8,941 bases of DNA. Source: Acidimicrobiia bacterium (lineage in GTDB: Bacteria > Actinomycetota > Acidimicrobiia > IMCC26256 > JAENVU01). Each line of letters starts with the position of its first letter. Positions within the stretch are counted from its first letter, which is position 1. Of the stretch, positions 1-6,090 are shown piece by piece. The translations under genes were made by a program, and so were the position numbers. Under the pieces are notes generated by a model that was given only the letters and a program-made list of their open reading frames with translations, was not told where the DNA came from and ran no database searches. The stretch is from positions 1-8,941 of the forward strand of contig JAENVU010000281.1 of NCBI GenBank assembly GCA_016650415.1, read 5' to 3'.

Positions 1-264
1 AGCGAAGGCTGGTCGGTGCGCGCGGTCGAGGAGGCGGTCAAGGGACCCGTCGCGACTTCGAAGTCGTCAGGCAAGTCCGGCGTCGACGCGGCGCGGGCGA
101 CGAACCCGCTGCGTCCCCCGGGCCTCGAGGAACTCGAGGGTCTGCTCGGTGATCACCTGGACACCCGGGTGCAGATCGCCATGGGATCCAAGCGAGGCAA
201 GCTCACGGTGGACTTCTCCGACCTGGAAGATCTCGAGCGCATCTACAAGGCGATCGTCGGCTGA
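1..264 (+). CDS. parB: ParB chromosome-partitioning protein, C-terminal fragment (5' end outside the window)
   Basis: The reading frame is open from base 1 and ends at TGA 262-264, giving 87 residues. It starts inside the end of the central DNA-binding region (SEGWSVRAVEEAVK), passes a short low-complexity linker, and finishes with the ParB C-terminal dimerisation domain, recognisable from RPPGLEELEGLLGDHLDT and the terminal DFSDLEDLERIYKAIVG. In this family the C-terminal domain dimerises the protein, while the missing N-terminal and central parts bind CTP and parS. ParB works with ParA in origin segregation. The gene converges on the cwlM-like gene, as in the mycobacterial parA-parB region near oriC. 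The upstream part, including the true start, cannot be seen. No parS-like 16-mer was noticed in the window. Confidence 0.93.
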   Translation, partial: SEGWSVRAVEEAVKGPVATSKSSGKSGVDAARATNPLRPPGLEELEGLLGDHLDTRVQIAMGSKRGKLTVDFSDLEDLERIYKAIVG

Positions 265-323
265 GGCCACGGTGAACGCCACCGGCCGACGGTCATCGCC
301 CCGGGCCTCGGGCACAGGTCGGG

Positions 324-1322
324 TCAGGGTTCGGTCGAGGGTTCTTCGAAGGACCGTCGGATCGCACCGGCGAGGGCCGCGCTGATTTCCGCTGAGCGAC
401 CCATGATGGCGGCGACGGTGGCGGCGTCGGCATCACCCAGCGCGCAGACCACTGCAGCCATCCGCGTCTCGCGCAAGACCGAGTAGGCGCAACCCAGGAC
501 CGCGTCGGGTCCCGATGGGCCCAGTTCCCGGTCGAGCTCCTGACCCATGAGCGCCGCGGCGTGGTGGCCCCGCTCGGAACGGAACGACCCGGAGGCGAAG
601 TACCGGCACTGCCAGGTCGGGTGGTCTCCGTGTCGGATGGCGAGGAAGAGATCGGCCAGCCACCGGTTCGCCCGGCCGGCGAGTTCGTGGTCGTCGGCAC
701 CGGAGAGGTCGGGCATCACCTGGGCACCGGCCCGCGTGAGCTCGCCGAGCAGCGGGGTCCCGATCTGGTCGAACCCGGGTTGCACCGCGAGGTAGATGCG
801 CCGTCCGCCGAGCAGCGGGGGCCGCCGCAATTGGTCACGCTCGCGGACGCTCGCGACCGAACCCGCGGCCATCATGGCCACTCGTGCGAAGGCATCGAGG
901 GTTGCCGGGCCGGCGATGCCATCGACGCTCAGACCGGAGTTGCGTTGGAACTCGGCCAGTGCACCGGCGGTGTCGGGTCCGAGGATTCCGTCCTCGCGGC
1001 CGGCGTCGAAACCCAACCGGTTGAGGGTGTGTTGGAGTACGGCGACATCGTCACCGCGAAGGTTGGGCGATCGGAGATAGAGCAGTCGGTCGCCGAGTTC
1101 GAAACCGGATTCCACCAGTGCCGACCAGGTCTCCCGCCCGACGGCACCATCGACGCGTATCGAGCGATGAGCCTGGAACGCGCGGACTGCCGCGTCGGTG
1201 GAACTTCCGAACGTCCCGATCTCGGAGGGACTCACCGTGAAGCCGGCGCCGGCGAGGCGGTGTTGCAGATCGCGAACGGCGTCGCCGGCGTCGCCCGTAC
1301 GGAGGACGAGGCTGCCGCTCAC
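324..1322 (-). CDS. cwlM: CwlM-like protein: two peptidoglycan-binding domains and a degenerate amidase_3 domain
   Basis: A 332-residue protein with two PG_binding_1 repeats (about 8-72 and 84-147; the second has the typical DGILGPDTAGALAEFQRNSG core) followed by a domain shaped like N-acetylmuramoyl-L-alanine amidase (about 175-325). The amidase fold is recognisable from IYLAVQPGFD at the first strand and ELAGRANRWLADLFLAIRHG in the middle. The usual zinc ligands appear to be gone: the DPGHGG histidine position reads VQPGF, the SIHAN histidine position reads AIRHG, and the late catalytic Glu position reads VVCAL. No signal peptide is visible, so it is probably cytoplasmic. In mycobacteria CwlM is a cytoplasmic PknB-phosphorylated activator of MurA that also contacts MurJ. 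The same role here is inference from locus and domain order. The GTG start lies 29 bp after trxA; its ribosome site is weak. Confidence 0.85.
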   Translation of the reverse strand: MSGSLVLRTGDAGDAVRDLQHRLAGAGFTVSPSEIGTFGSSTDAAVRAFQAHRSIRVDGAVGRETWSALVESGFELGDRLLYLRSPNLRGDDVAVLQHTLNRLGFDAGREDGILGPDTAGALAEFQRNSGLSVDGIAGPATLDAFARVAMMAAGSVASVRERDQLRRPPLLGGRRIYLAVQPGFDQIGTPLLGELTRAGAQVMPDLSGADDHELAGRANRWLADLFLAIRHGDHPTWQCRYFASGSFRSERGHHAAALMGQELDRELGPSGPDAVLGCAYSVLRETRMAAVVCALGDADAATVAAIMGRSAEISAALAGAIRRSFEEPSTEP

Positions 1323-1351
1323 CGGGATCGCGTCGTGGGCAGCTCGGCCAC

Positions 1352-1681
1352 TCAGCCGATGTACTCGGAGAGGTCCTGGAGCAGTTGACCCTTCCCCTTC
1401 GCGCCGACCAGCCGTTTGACGGGCTCGCCCCCTTGGAAGACGAGCAGCGTCGGAATGCTCATGACGTCGAACCGGCGAGCGGTGTCGGGGTTGTCGTCGA
1501 CGTTGAGCTTCGCGACCGTCAACTGACCAGCGTGCTCACTGGCAATTTCTTCCAGCGCCGGAGCGATCATCTTGCACGGCCCGCACCACTCGGCCCAGAA
1601 GTCGACGACCACGGGCGTCTCGGAACCCACGACGCTCTCATCGAAGGTTGCGTCGGACAGGGTGAGGATGTTCTCGGCCAC
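1352..1681 (-). CDS. trxA: Thioredoxin
   Basis: A 109-residue classical thioredoxin, the normal length for the family. It has the active site WCGPC at 32-36 inside VVDFWAEWCGPCKMIAP, the buried aspartate in VVDF, the cis-proline of SIPTL at 77, and the closing Gly-rich strand (LVGAKGKGQL). It reduces protein disulfides in the cytoplasm and is itself reduced by the TrxB encoded just upstream. The start is GTG at 1681, supported by AAGGA at 1689-1693 with 7-nt spacing and by the standard N-terminus MAENILTLSD. It is separated from trxB by 138 bp containing a SigR-type promoter (see 1738-1764), so it can be transcribed without trxB. The cwlM-like gene follows after 29 bp and is probably co-transcribed. 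It corresponds by position to mycobacterial trxC. Confidence 0.97.
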   Translation of the reverse strand: MAENILTLSDATFDESVVGSETPVVVDFWAEWCGPCKMIAPALEEIASEHAGQLTVAKLNVDDNPDTARRFDVMSIPTLLVFQGGEPVKRLVGAKGKGQLLQDLSEYIG

Positions 1682-1737
1682 GGCGAGATCCTTTCGGGGA
1701 AGTGGTGCGAAGGTTGGGGATACTAGTGAGACGGGTC

Positions 1738-1764
1738 AACGGCACGGGGGTCTCGGCCATTCCC
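1738..1764 (-). promoter_or_regulatory. SigR/SigH-type ECF promoter for trxA
   Basis: On the - strand, GGGAAT (1764-1759) is followed by exactly 18 nt and then GTT (1740-1738). This equals the GGAAT-N18-GTT consensus of Streptomyces SigR and is close to that of mycobacterial SigH, both of which drive thioredoxin genes under thiol-oxidative stress. The site is intergenic, with GTT about 57 nt upstream of the trxA start codon, leaving room for a leader of roughly 50 nt that holds the AAGGA ribosome site. A perfect 11-bp dyad (ACGCA, 1 nt, TGCGT; 1779-1789) lies 15 bp upstream of the -35 element; its role, if any, is unknown. The motif match is read directly; promoter activity is inferred. Confidence 0.75.
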
Positions 1765-1819
1765 GATCCGTCGGTGTGACGCATTGCGTGGCGGGGCACC
1801 GCACTCCGCGCGAACCGGG

Positions 1820-2761
1820 TTAGGCCTGAGCCAAATGCTTGGCGGTCTCGAGGTAGCGCTCGGCCTCGATCGCAGCCATGCAACCACTGCCCGCGGCAGT
1901 GATTGCCTGACGGTAGGTGTGGTCCTGCACATCACCGCACGCGAAGACGCCGGGGATCGACGTCTGGGTGGAATCAGGCGCGGTTTCGATGTACCCGTTC
2001 TCGTCGAGGTCGAGTTGGCCGGTGAAGAGGGCGGTGTTCGGGGTGTGGCCGATCGCGACGAACAAGCCGGTCACGGCGAGTTCGGACTCCTCGCCGGTGA
2101 CGGTGTCGCGCAGACGGACACCGGCGAGCTTGTCGTCGCCGAGCGCCTCGATGACCTCGGAGTTCCAACGGAACTCGATCTTGGGGTTCGCGAGCGCCCG
2201 GTCCTGCATGATCTTCGAGGCGCGGAGTTCATGGCGACGGTGGACCAGGATGACCTTGCGCGCGAACTTGGTGAGGAAGTTGGCCTCTTCGACTGCGGAG
2301 TCGCCGCCTCCGACGACCGCGATCTCGTGATCGCGAAAGAAGAAACCGTCACAGGTTGCGCAGGTCGACACGCCATGCCCGAGGAGTCGGGACTCACTGT
2401 CGAAACCGAGCATCCGTGCCGACGCGCCGGTCGAGATGATGACGGCGTCCGCGGTCATCTCCAGGTCACCCACGGTGATCCGGTACGGCCGGGACGACAG
2501 ATCGACGCGGTCGGCATCGGCGGTGATGAAGCGCGTTCCGAACCGCTCGGCCTGGGAACGGAACTGCATCATGAGTTCCGGACCCATGATTCCCTCAGGA
2601 AAGCCCGGGTAGTTCTCCACTTCGGTGGTCAGCATCAGTTGCCCACCCGCGGCGAGACCTTCCACGACCACCGGCTCGAGGTTGGCCCGAGCCGTGTAGA
2701 CCGCGGCGGTCAGACCGGCGGGGCCGGATCCGACGATGACGACTTCGTGGTGCTCAGGCAC
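1820..2761 (-). CDS. trxB: Thioredoxin reductase (NADPH, FAD)
   Basis: A 313-residue low-molecular-weight thioredoxin reductase, full length. In order: the FAD-binding GSGPAGLTAA (11-20), an FAD-domain segment with ENYPGFPEGI (50-59), the redox-active CATC at 134-137 (STCATCDGFFF), the NADPH-binding GGGDSAVEEANF (151-162), the HRR triplet at 175-177 that recognises the 2'-phosphate of NADPH, and the C-terminal FAD motif GVFACGDVQD (271-280). It transfers electrons from NADPH to thioredoxin in the cytoplasm. The start is GTG at 2761, fixed by GGAGG (2771-2767) with 5-nt spacing and overlapping the end of the preceding small membrane-protein gene by 8 bp. An exact SigR-type promoter lies inside that gene (2791-2816), so expression is likely both read-through and stress-induced. 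Confidence 0.97.
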   Translation of the reverse strand: MPEHHEVVIVGSGPAGLTAAVYTARANLEPVVVEGLAAGGQLMLTTEVENYPGFPEGIMGPELMMQFRSQAERFGTRFITADADRVDLSSRPYRITVGDLEMTADAVIISTGASARMLGFDSESRLLGHGVSTCATCDGFFFRDHEIAVVGGGDSAVEEANFLTKFARKVILVHRRHELRASKIMQDRALANPKIEFRWNSEVIEALGDDKLAGVRLRDTVTGEESELAVTGLFVAIGHTPNTALFTGQLDLDENGYIETAPDSTQTSIPGVFACGDVQDHTYRQAITAAGSGCMAAIEAERYLETAKHLAQA

Positions 2762-3035
2762 GGGTTCCTCCAGTACGACGGGACCAGAGGAACAGCCCGG
2801 CCGCGATGAAGATTCCGCCCAGCACCATCCACGATGCCCAGACCGGAAGTGCGTAGGTCAGCGCGCGGAACATCACGATGGAGAGCAGCAGCAGCGCAGT
2901 CATGACACAACACAGGGCGAAGAGCCCGTAGACCAGGGCTTTCGCGGCCTTGTTGGCGGGCTCGACCGTGCGGTCGCGCACGGTGACGATCGTCTTCTCG
3001 ATCGCGTCAGCGGCTTGGGTCGTCCATGTACTCAT
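2754..3035 (-). CDS. Small two-helix membrane protein of unknown function
   Basis: A 93-residue protein with a polar N-terminal segment (MSTWTTQAADAIEKTIVTVR, rich in charged residues up to about 32), a first membrane helix at about 34-57 (ALVYGLFALCCVMTALLLLS), a short connector, a second helix at about 66-84 (ASWMVLGGIFIAAGLFLW), and a basic tail SRRTGGTRA. By the positive-inside rule both ends probably face the cytoplasm. The ATG start at 3035 is firm: GGAGG (3045-3041) stands 5 nt before it. The gene begins 69 bp after the anti-sigma gene and overlaps trxB by 8 bp, so its translation may be coupled to trxB. I do not recognise the family; holin-like or other small membrane proteins have this shape, but nothing specific supports a function. 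Confidence 0.82.
   Translation of the reverse strand: MSTWTTQAADAIEKTIVTVRDRTVEPANKAAKALVYGLFALCCVMTALLLLSIVMFRALTYALPVWASWMVLGGIFIAAGLFLWSRRTGGTRA
2791..2816 (-). promoter_or_regulatory. SigR/SigH-type ECF promoter for trxB, inside the upstream coding region
   Basis: On the - strand, GGAAT (2816-2812), exactly 18 nt, then GTT (2793-2791). This is the same spacing and core as the trxA promoter at 1738-1764. It sits within the last part of the small membrane-protein gene, with GTT about 30 nt upstream of the trxB GTG, so a transcript starting a few bases after GTT would have a leader of about 20-25 nt that still contains the GGAGG ribosome site. Checking every GGAAT or GGAAC found on this strand in the window gave only these two exact matches, both in front of thioredoxin-system genes. 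Promoter activity itself is inferred. Confidence 0.68.
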
Positions 3036-3067
3036 CGCGTCCTCCGATTCAAGCCGCGGAGGTTACC

Positions 3068-3079
3068 CGCGTCGACGCG
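3068..3079. repeat. 12-bp perfect palindrome between the anti-sigma gene and the small membrane-protein gene
   Basis: CGCGTCGACGCG is its own reverse complement and does not extend further. It lies in the 69-bp intergenic region, 33 bp upstream of the ATG at 3035. It could be an operator half or simply a chance GC-rich palindrome. There is no U-tract after it, so it does not look like a terminator. Confidence 0.3.
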
Positions 3080-3104
3080 TCCGCTCCGGGCCGCGCGAAT
3101 CTTC

Positions 3105-3941
3105 TCAGCGAGACACGGACAAGAGTACGCGCTGGCAATTCTCCGCAGCGACGACGAACACGATCAGGCGCTCGGCCCGTTTGATGCCGAGCACGACCGC
3201 AGGCTGAGCCTGATAGGTACCCGTCGCCTCGAACTGGATGCCGCCGAGTCGTTCGTACTCTGCTCGGCACGCTCGGAGCTGGTCGGGCGCGACCGACGAC
3301 GCGTACGAGGTGGAGGGACCGGGGGCTGCGGCGGAGCTGTGGGCGTCGGCACTCTTCGCCGAATCATTGGCGGCATCTTGGGCGACCGAGCGTTCGAGCG
3401 GGCTGGGAACGTCGACCCCGGACTTCGGCCCGCCGATGAGGCGGTCGATCTGATCCCGGGAGAGCTCGCCGAGGTCACCGAGGTCGCCGCGGGCGGCGGT
3501 TCGTGCGGCGGATCCTCCGCCGCCGGTCGATTTCGCGGCGGGGCTCGAGGAATTGGTGCGAGCGATCAGTACACCACCACCGGCGAGGGCGAGTACCACG
3601 ACGGCGGCGGCTGCCGCGCGCACGACCCATCCGCGGTCCCGCCCGAACCTCGTGACCGGCGCCGGAGTCAACGTGTCGATCTCAGCATCCGTCTGTGCCA
3701 CCGCGCCGGCCAGGAGACGAGCCCGGGAGAGGTCGTCGAGCGGCGGGACCGGGGTGCCGAGCGCGGCGCGCACGGCCAGGAGCTCGTGCCGGCGCTCGTC
3801 GATTCCGGGTCGCGCGGCGAGCCCCGCCCGGACGGAGGCGGTGTCGGTGCCGAGGTCGCGCGCGAAGGCGTCGAGCTCTCCATCCAGTTCCGCATTGAGT
3901 GCGGCGTCGGTCTCGAAGTCGGGCAGGTCAGGCATGGTCAT
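3105..3941 (-). CDS. Probable membrane anti-sigma factor for the adjacent ECF sigma
   Basis: A 278-residue single-pass membrane protein. The cytoplasmic N-terminal part (1-104) begins with an acidic helix resembling anti-sigma N-termini (ALNAELDGELDAFARDLG, 14-31). A membrane helix spans about 105-127 (GWVVRAAAAAVVVLALAGGG). The outer part has a Ser/Gly/Ala-rich linker (128-150), a GDLGDLGEL repeat (152-160), a further low-complexity stretch, and a small C-terminal domain (about 217-278) with just two cysteines, C225 and C269, which could form a disulfide. No HxxxCxxC zinc motif is present, so it is not a RsrA-like redox anti-sigma. The ATG at 3941 overlaps the sigma gene by 14 bp; a second in-frame ATG at 3935 is possible. 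The function is inferred from position, topology and the equivalent mycobacterial gene after sigM. Confidence 0.8.
   Translation of the reverse strand: MTMPDLPDFETDAALNAELDGELDAFARDLGTDTASVRAGLAARPGIDERRHELLAVRAALGTPVPPLDDLSRARLLAGAVAQTDAEIDTLTPAPVTRFGRDRGWVVRAAAAAVVVLALAGGGVLIARTNSSSPAAKSTGGGGSAARTAARGDLGDLGELSRDQIDRLIGGPKSGVDVPSPLERSVAQDAANDSAKSADAHSSAAAPGPSTSYASSVAPDQLRACRAEYERLGGIQFEATGTYQAQPAVVLGIKRAERLIVFVVAAENCQRVLLSVSR
3462..3488 (-). repeat. Three 9-bp tandem units coding GDL-GDL-GEL
   Basis: On the - strand three near-identical nonamers follow one another (GGCGACCTC, GGTGACCTC, GGCGAGCTC). They encode residues 152-160 of the anti-sigma protein, in its extracytoplasmic linker. The array is short and probably a minor linker expansion. 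Confidence 0.5.
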
Positions 3942-4515
3942 TGGTTTCGACGACGGTCGAGGTCTCGGAGTTCCCGAGAATCACCGCGAGCGCGGCTCGG
4001 CCTCGCGAAATGCGTGATCGCACGGTGCCGATCGGAATCTCGAGCGTGGCTGCAATTTCGGCGTAGTCGAGGTCTGATACATCGCGCAGCACCACGGCGA
4101 CGCGAAAATCCTCGGGGAGCTGGGCGAGCGCGGCGTCCAGGTCGATCTGGTCCACGACTCGCTCCGGGTCGTCGGAGCGACTGGCGTGCGGCACGCGCAC
4201 GCGATCGGTATCGGGGTCGACGGGCACCGCTCGACGCGATCGGCGGCGGAGCTCATCGAGCGCCGCATTGGTCGCGATTCGATGGATCCATGTGGTGAAC
4301 GCGCTGCGACCATCGAAGCGGTCGATCGCGCGCACGATTCCGATGAGCGCGTTCTGGGTCGCGTCCAACCCGTCGTCGGGACCGCAGATGCGGCGGCACA
4401 CCGCGTTCACGCGATCGATGTGACGGGCCAGGAGTGCGTCGAGTGCTCCACGATCACCACGGCCGGCCGCCCGCGCGAGCTCGTGGTCGTCGCGTTGGTC
4501 AGCCGGGGGTGCCAC
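3928..4515 (-). CDS. sigM: ECF-type RNA polymerase sigma factor (SigM position)
   Basis: A 195-residue group 4 sigma factor with only regions 2 and 4. Region 2 spans about 21-95: GALDALLARHIDRVNAVCRR, then DATQNALIGIVRAIDRFDG, then AFTTWIHRIATNAALDELRR, the conserved helices that bind core polymerase and the -10 element. Region 4 spans about 127-180, with DAALAQLPEDFRVAVVLRDV and the recognition helix-turn-helix DYAEIAATLEIPIGTVRSRI (150-169) that reads the -35. The GTG start at 4515 has GAGG 9 nt upstream and overlaps the kinase gene by 17 bp; the anti-sigma gene overlaps its end by 14 bp. The sigM name rests on gene order (mviN, sigM, anti-sigma, trxB, trxA, cwlM). Its target promoters cannot be told from this window. 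Confidence 0.93.
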   Translation of the reverse strand: MAPPADQRDDHELARAAGRGDRGALDALLARHIDRVNAVCRRICGPDDGLDATQNALIGIVRAIDRFDGRSAFTTWIHRIATNAALDELRRRSRRAVPVDPDTDRVRVPHASRSDDPERVVDQIDLDAALAQLPEDFRVAVVLRDVSDLDYAEIAATLEIPIGTVRSRISRGRAALAVILGNSETSTVVETNDHA

Positions 4516-6034
4516 GGACGGCGACCTCGACGATGCGGCCGCGGTATCGACCGTCGGGCTCCTTCACCAGCTTCGTGAACCACACGAGCACATACCGGCC
4601 CGCAGCCGGCGGATCGATCGGAACATCGGCCGCCAGTCCGAGATCGGAGCCGTTGGCGACCGGATTCCCCCAGGCGGCCAGCGTGGTGTGCTTCTCGGAG
4701 CCGACGTAGAGATTGATGTCCCAGCCCACGAGATCACTGGTGAACTGGAGGCTGCGCACCTTGGACGGTTCCCCGAGATCGAGCACGAACCCCACACCGG
4801 GCTTGGGCGAGGTGGTGGGGTTGAAGTAGCCCTCGGTGGCCCAGGCGGTGCTGGTACGACCGTCGGTCATCTTCCCGAGGTCGGCGTCGTTCTCGGACTG
4901 GTCTCCGTCGGGGTCGAACGAGGTCACGCCGAGAATCGGCAGGTCCTTGGTACCGGCAGAGACGGCCGCGGGGGTCGCGGCGCTCGTGGTATCGGTCGCG
5001 AGTACGTAACCGGCGTACCCACCCCCGATACCGAGGATCAGTGCGCCGATCCAGGCGAGCATCCGGGTCCCGACACTGACGCCGTCGTTGATGATGCTCG
5101 GGATGGCCGGCGCAACGACGACGGCGGCCGTCGTTGCGGAGGGGGCAACGCGCGGCATCGCGACCGGCATCGTGGCATCGGCACCGCGATCGGGAACCGC
5201 GACTCGAAACGGTGTGAGGGCGTCACGCATCGCGGCCGCGTTCGGCCACCGATCGTCGGGCGCACGCGCGAGCGCGCGCTCGACCACGTGGGCGAGACCG
5301 GGTGCGACCTCCGGGCGAACGTCAGAGACCGACGGAGGCGGGTTGGTGAGTCGGGCAACGGCCGTGCCGATCTCGGTGTCGCCACCGAAGGGAGGACGGG
5401 CCGTCAGCATCTCGTAGAGCACAAGACCGAGTGAGTAGATGTCGGAGCGCTCGTCGACCGGCTGACCCTCGAGTTGTTCGGGCGAGAGATACCGCGCCGT
5501 GCCCATGACGTTGCCGGTGCGCGTCAGGTCGTCTGCCGGTTGGTCCGAGGCCTTCGCGATCCCGAAGTCGGTGACCTTGGCTCGACCGTCGAGCTGAATG
5601 AGCACGTTGCTCGGTTTGATGTCCCGATGGACCAAACCCCGGGCGTGCGCCGCCGCGAGGGCATCGGCGACCTGTGCAGCGATGTCGGCGGCACGGGCCA
5701 GTGGGAGCGCGCCGTGGAGGTCGATGGCTTGGCGCAGCGTGGCGCCGTCGACCAGTTCCATGACGATGTACGCGACGCCGTCGTCCTCACCGGTGTCGTA
5801 GGTCGCGACGATGTTCGGGTGGGCGACGGCGGCCGCCGCCACCGCCTCGCGCCGGAATCGGCTGCGAAGATCGGGGTCCTCGCCGAGCGCGGGATCGAGC
5901 GTCTTGATCGCGACGGAGCGAGCGAGCAGCGGGTCGTCGGCGCGCCACACGGTGGCCATGCCGCCCTTCGCGATTTCATGGTCGAGTCGATATCGACCGC
6001 CGAGGACTCGCCCCGAAGCCAGTGTGTGCGCCAC
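4499..6034 (-). CDS. Transmembrane Ser/Thr protein kinase with an extracellular discoidin-like domain
   Basis: A 511-residue Hanks-type kinase. The kinase domain (about 15-275) has a Gly loop (EIAKGGMATVW, 20-30), catalytic K44 in VAIK, the paired E63, the catalytic loop HRDIKPSN (136-143, with D138, K140, N143), DFG at 156-158, an activation loop with T171 and T173, and SPE at 184-186. All catalytic residues are present, so it should be active. A Pro/Ala/Val-rich juxtamembrane stretch is followed by one membrane helix (about 324-346, RMLAWIGALILGIGGGYAGY) and an outer beta-rich domain (about 366-511) with TDGRTSTAWATEGYF and VGFVLDLGEPSKVRSLQFTS, typical of discoidin-like carbohydrate-binding folds. 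There are no PASTA repeats. The arrangement of kinase, helix and ectodomain matches the C-terminal half of mycobacterial MviN. The GTG start lacks a good ribosome site; DegV ends 56 bp upstream. Confidence 0.94.
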   Translation of the reverse strand: MAHTLASGRVLGGRYRLDHEIAKGGMATVWRADDPLLARSVAIKTLDPALGEDPDLRSRFRREAVAAAAVAHPNIVATYDTGEDDGVAYIVMELVDGATLRQAIDLHGALPLARAADIAAQVADALAAAHARGLVHRDIKPSNVLIQLDGRAKVTDFGIAKASDQPADDLTRTGNVMGTARYLSPEQLEGQPVDERSDIYSLGLVLYEMLTARPPFGGDTEIGTAVARLTNPPPSVSDVRPEVAPGLAHVVERALARAPDDRWPNAAAMRDALTPFRVAVPDRGADATMPVAMPRVAPSATTAAVVVAPAIPSIINDGVSVGTRMLAWIGALILGIGGGYAGYVLATDTTSAATPAAVSAGTKDLPILGVTSFDPDGDQSENDADLGKMTDGRTSTAWATEGYFNPTTSPKPGVGFVLDLGEPSKVRSLQFTSDLVGWDINLYVGSEKHTTLAAWGNPVANGSDLGLAADVPIDPPAAGRYVLVWFTKLVKEPDGRYRGRIVEVAVRGTPG

Positions 6035-6090
6035 ACCTCGACGCTACCTGGCAGACCGCCGAGAACTGTGCCGCCTGGCGCTGCGTCGGT

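Noticed and set aside
265..323. Possible bidirectional terminator between parB and cwlM
   Set aside because: Short GC-rich arms can pair (for example CCCG with CGGG in the segment near 297-312), but the stems are only about 4 bp and no T-run follows on either strand.
1705..1740. Housekeeping-type promoter with TTGACC and TAGTAT on the - strand before trxA
   Set aside because: The two boxes are only 8 nt apart, far below the usual 16-18 nt, and no good partner box exists for either. The SigR-type pattern explains the region better.
1784..2809. A 341-codon open frame on the + strand
   Set aside because: It is antisense to trxB, whose motifs are complete. The translation has no family features and is explained by codon-position GC bias.
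3105..3941. RsrA-like redox-sensing zinc anti-sigma
   Set aside because: It was considered because trx genes lie nearby, but the cytoplasmic part contains no cysteine and no HxxxCxxC motif.
2736..4298. A 520-codon open frame on the + strand
   Set aside because: It lies opposite the small membrane protein, anti-sigma and sigma genes. Its translation is rich in Arg and Gly low-complexity and has no recognisable domain; long antisense frames are common in GC-rich DNA.
4499..6034. Pseudokinase, by analogy with MviN of mycobacteria
   Set aside because: All catalytic motifs (VAIK, HRDIKPSN, DFG) are intact, so an active kinase is the better reading.
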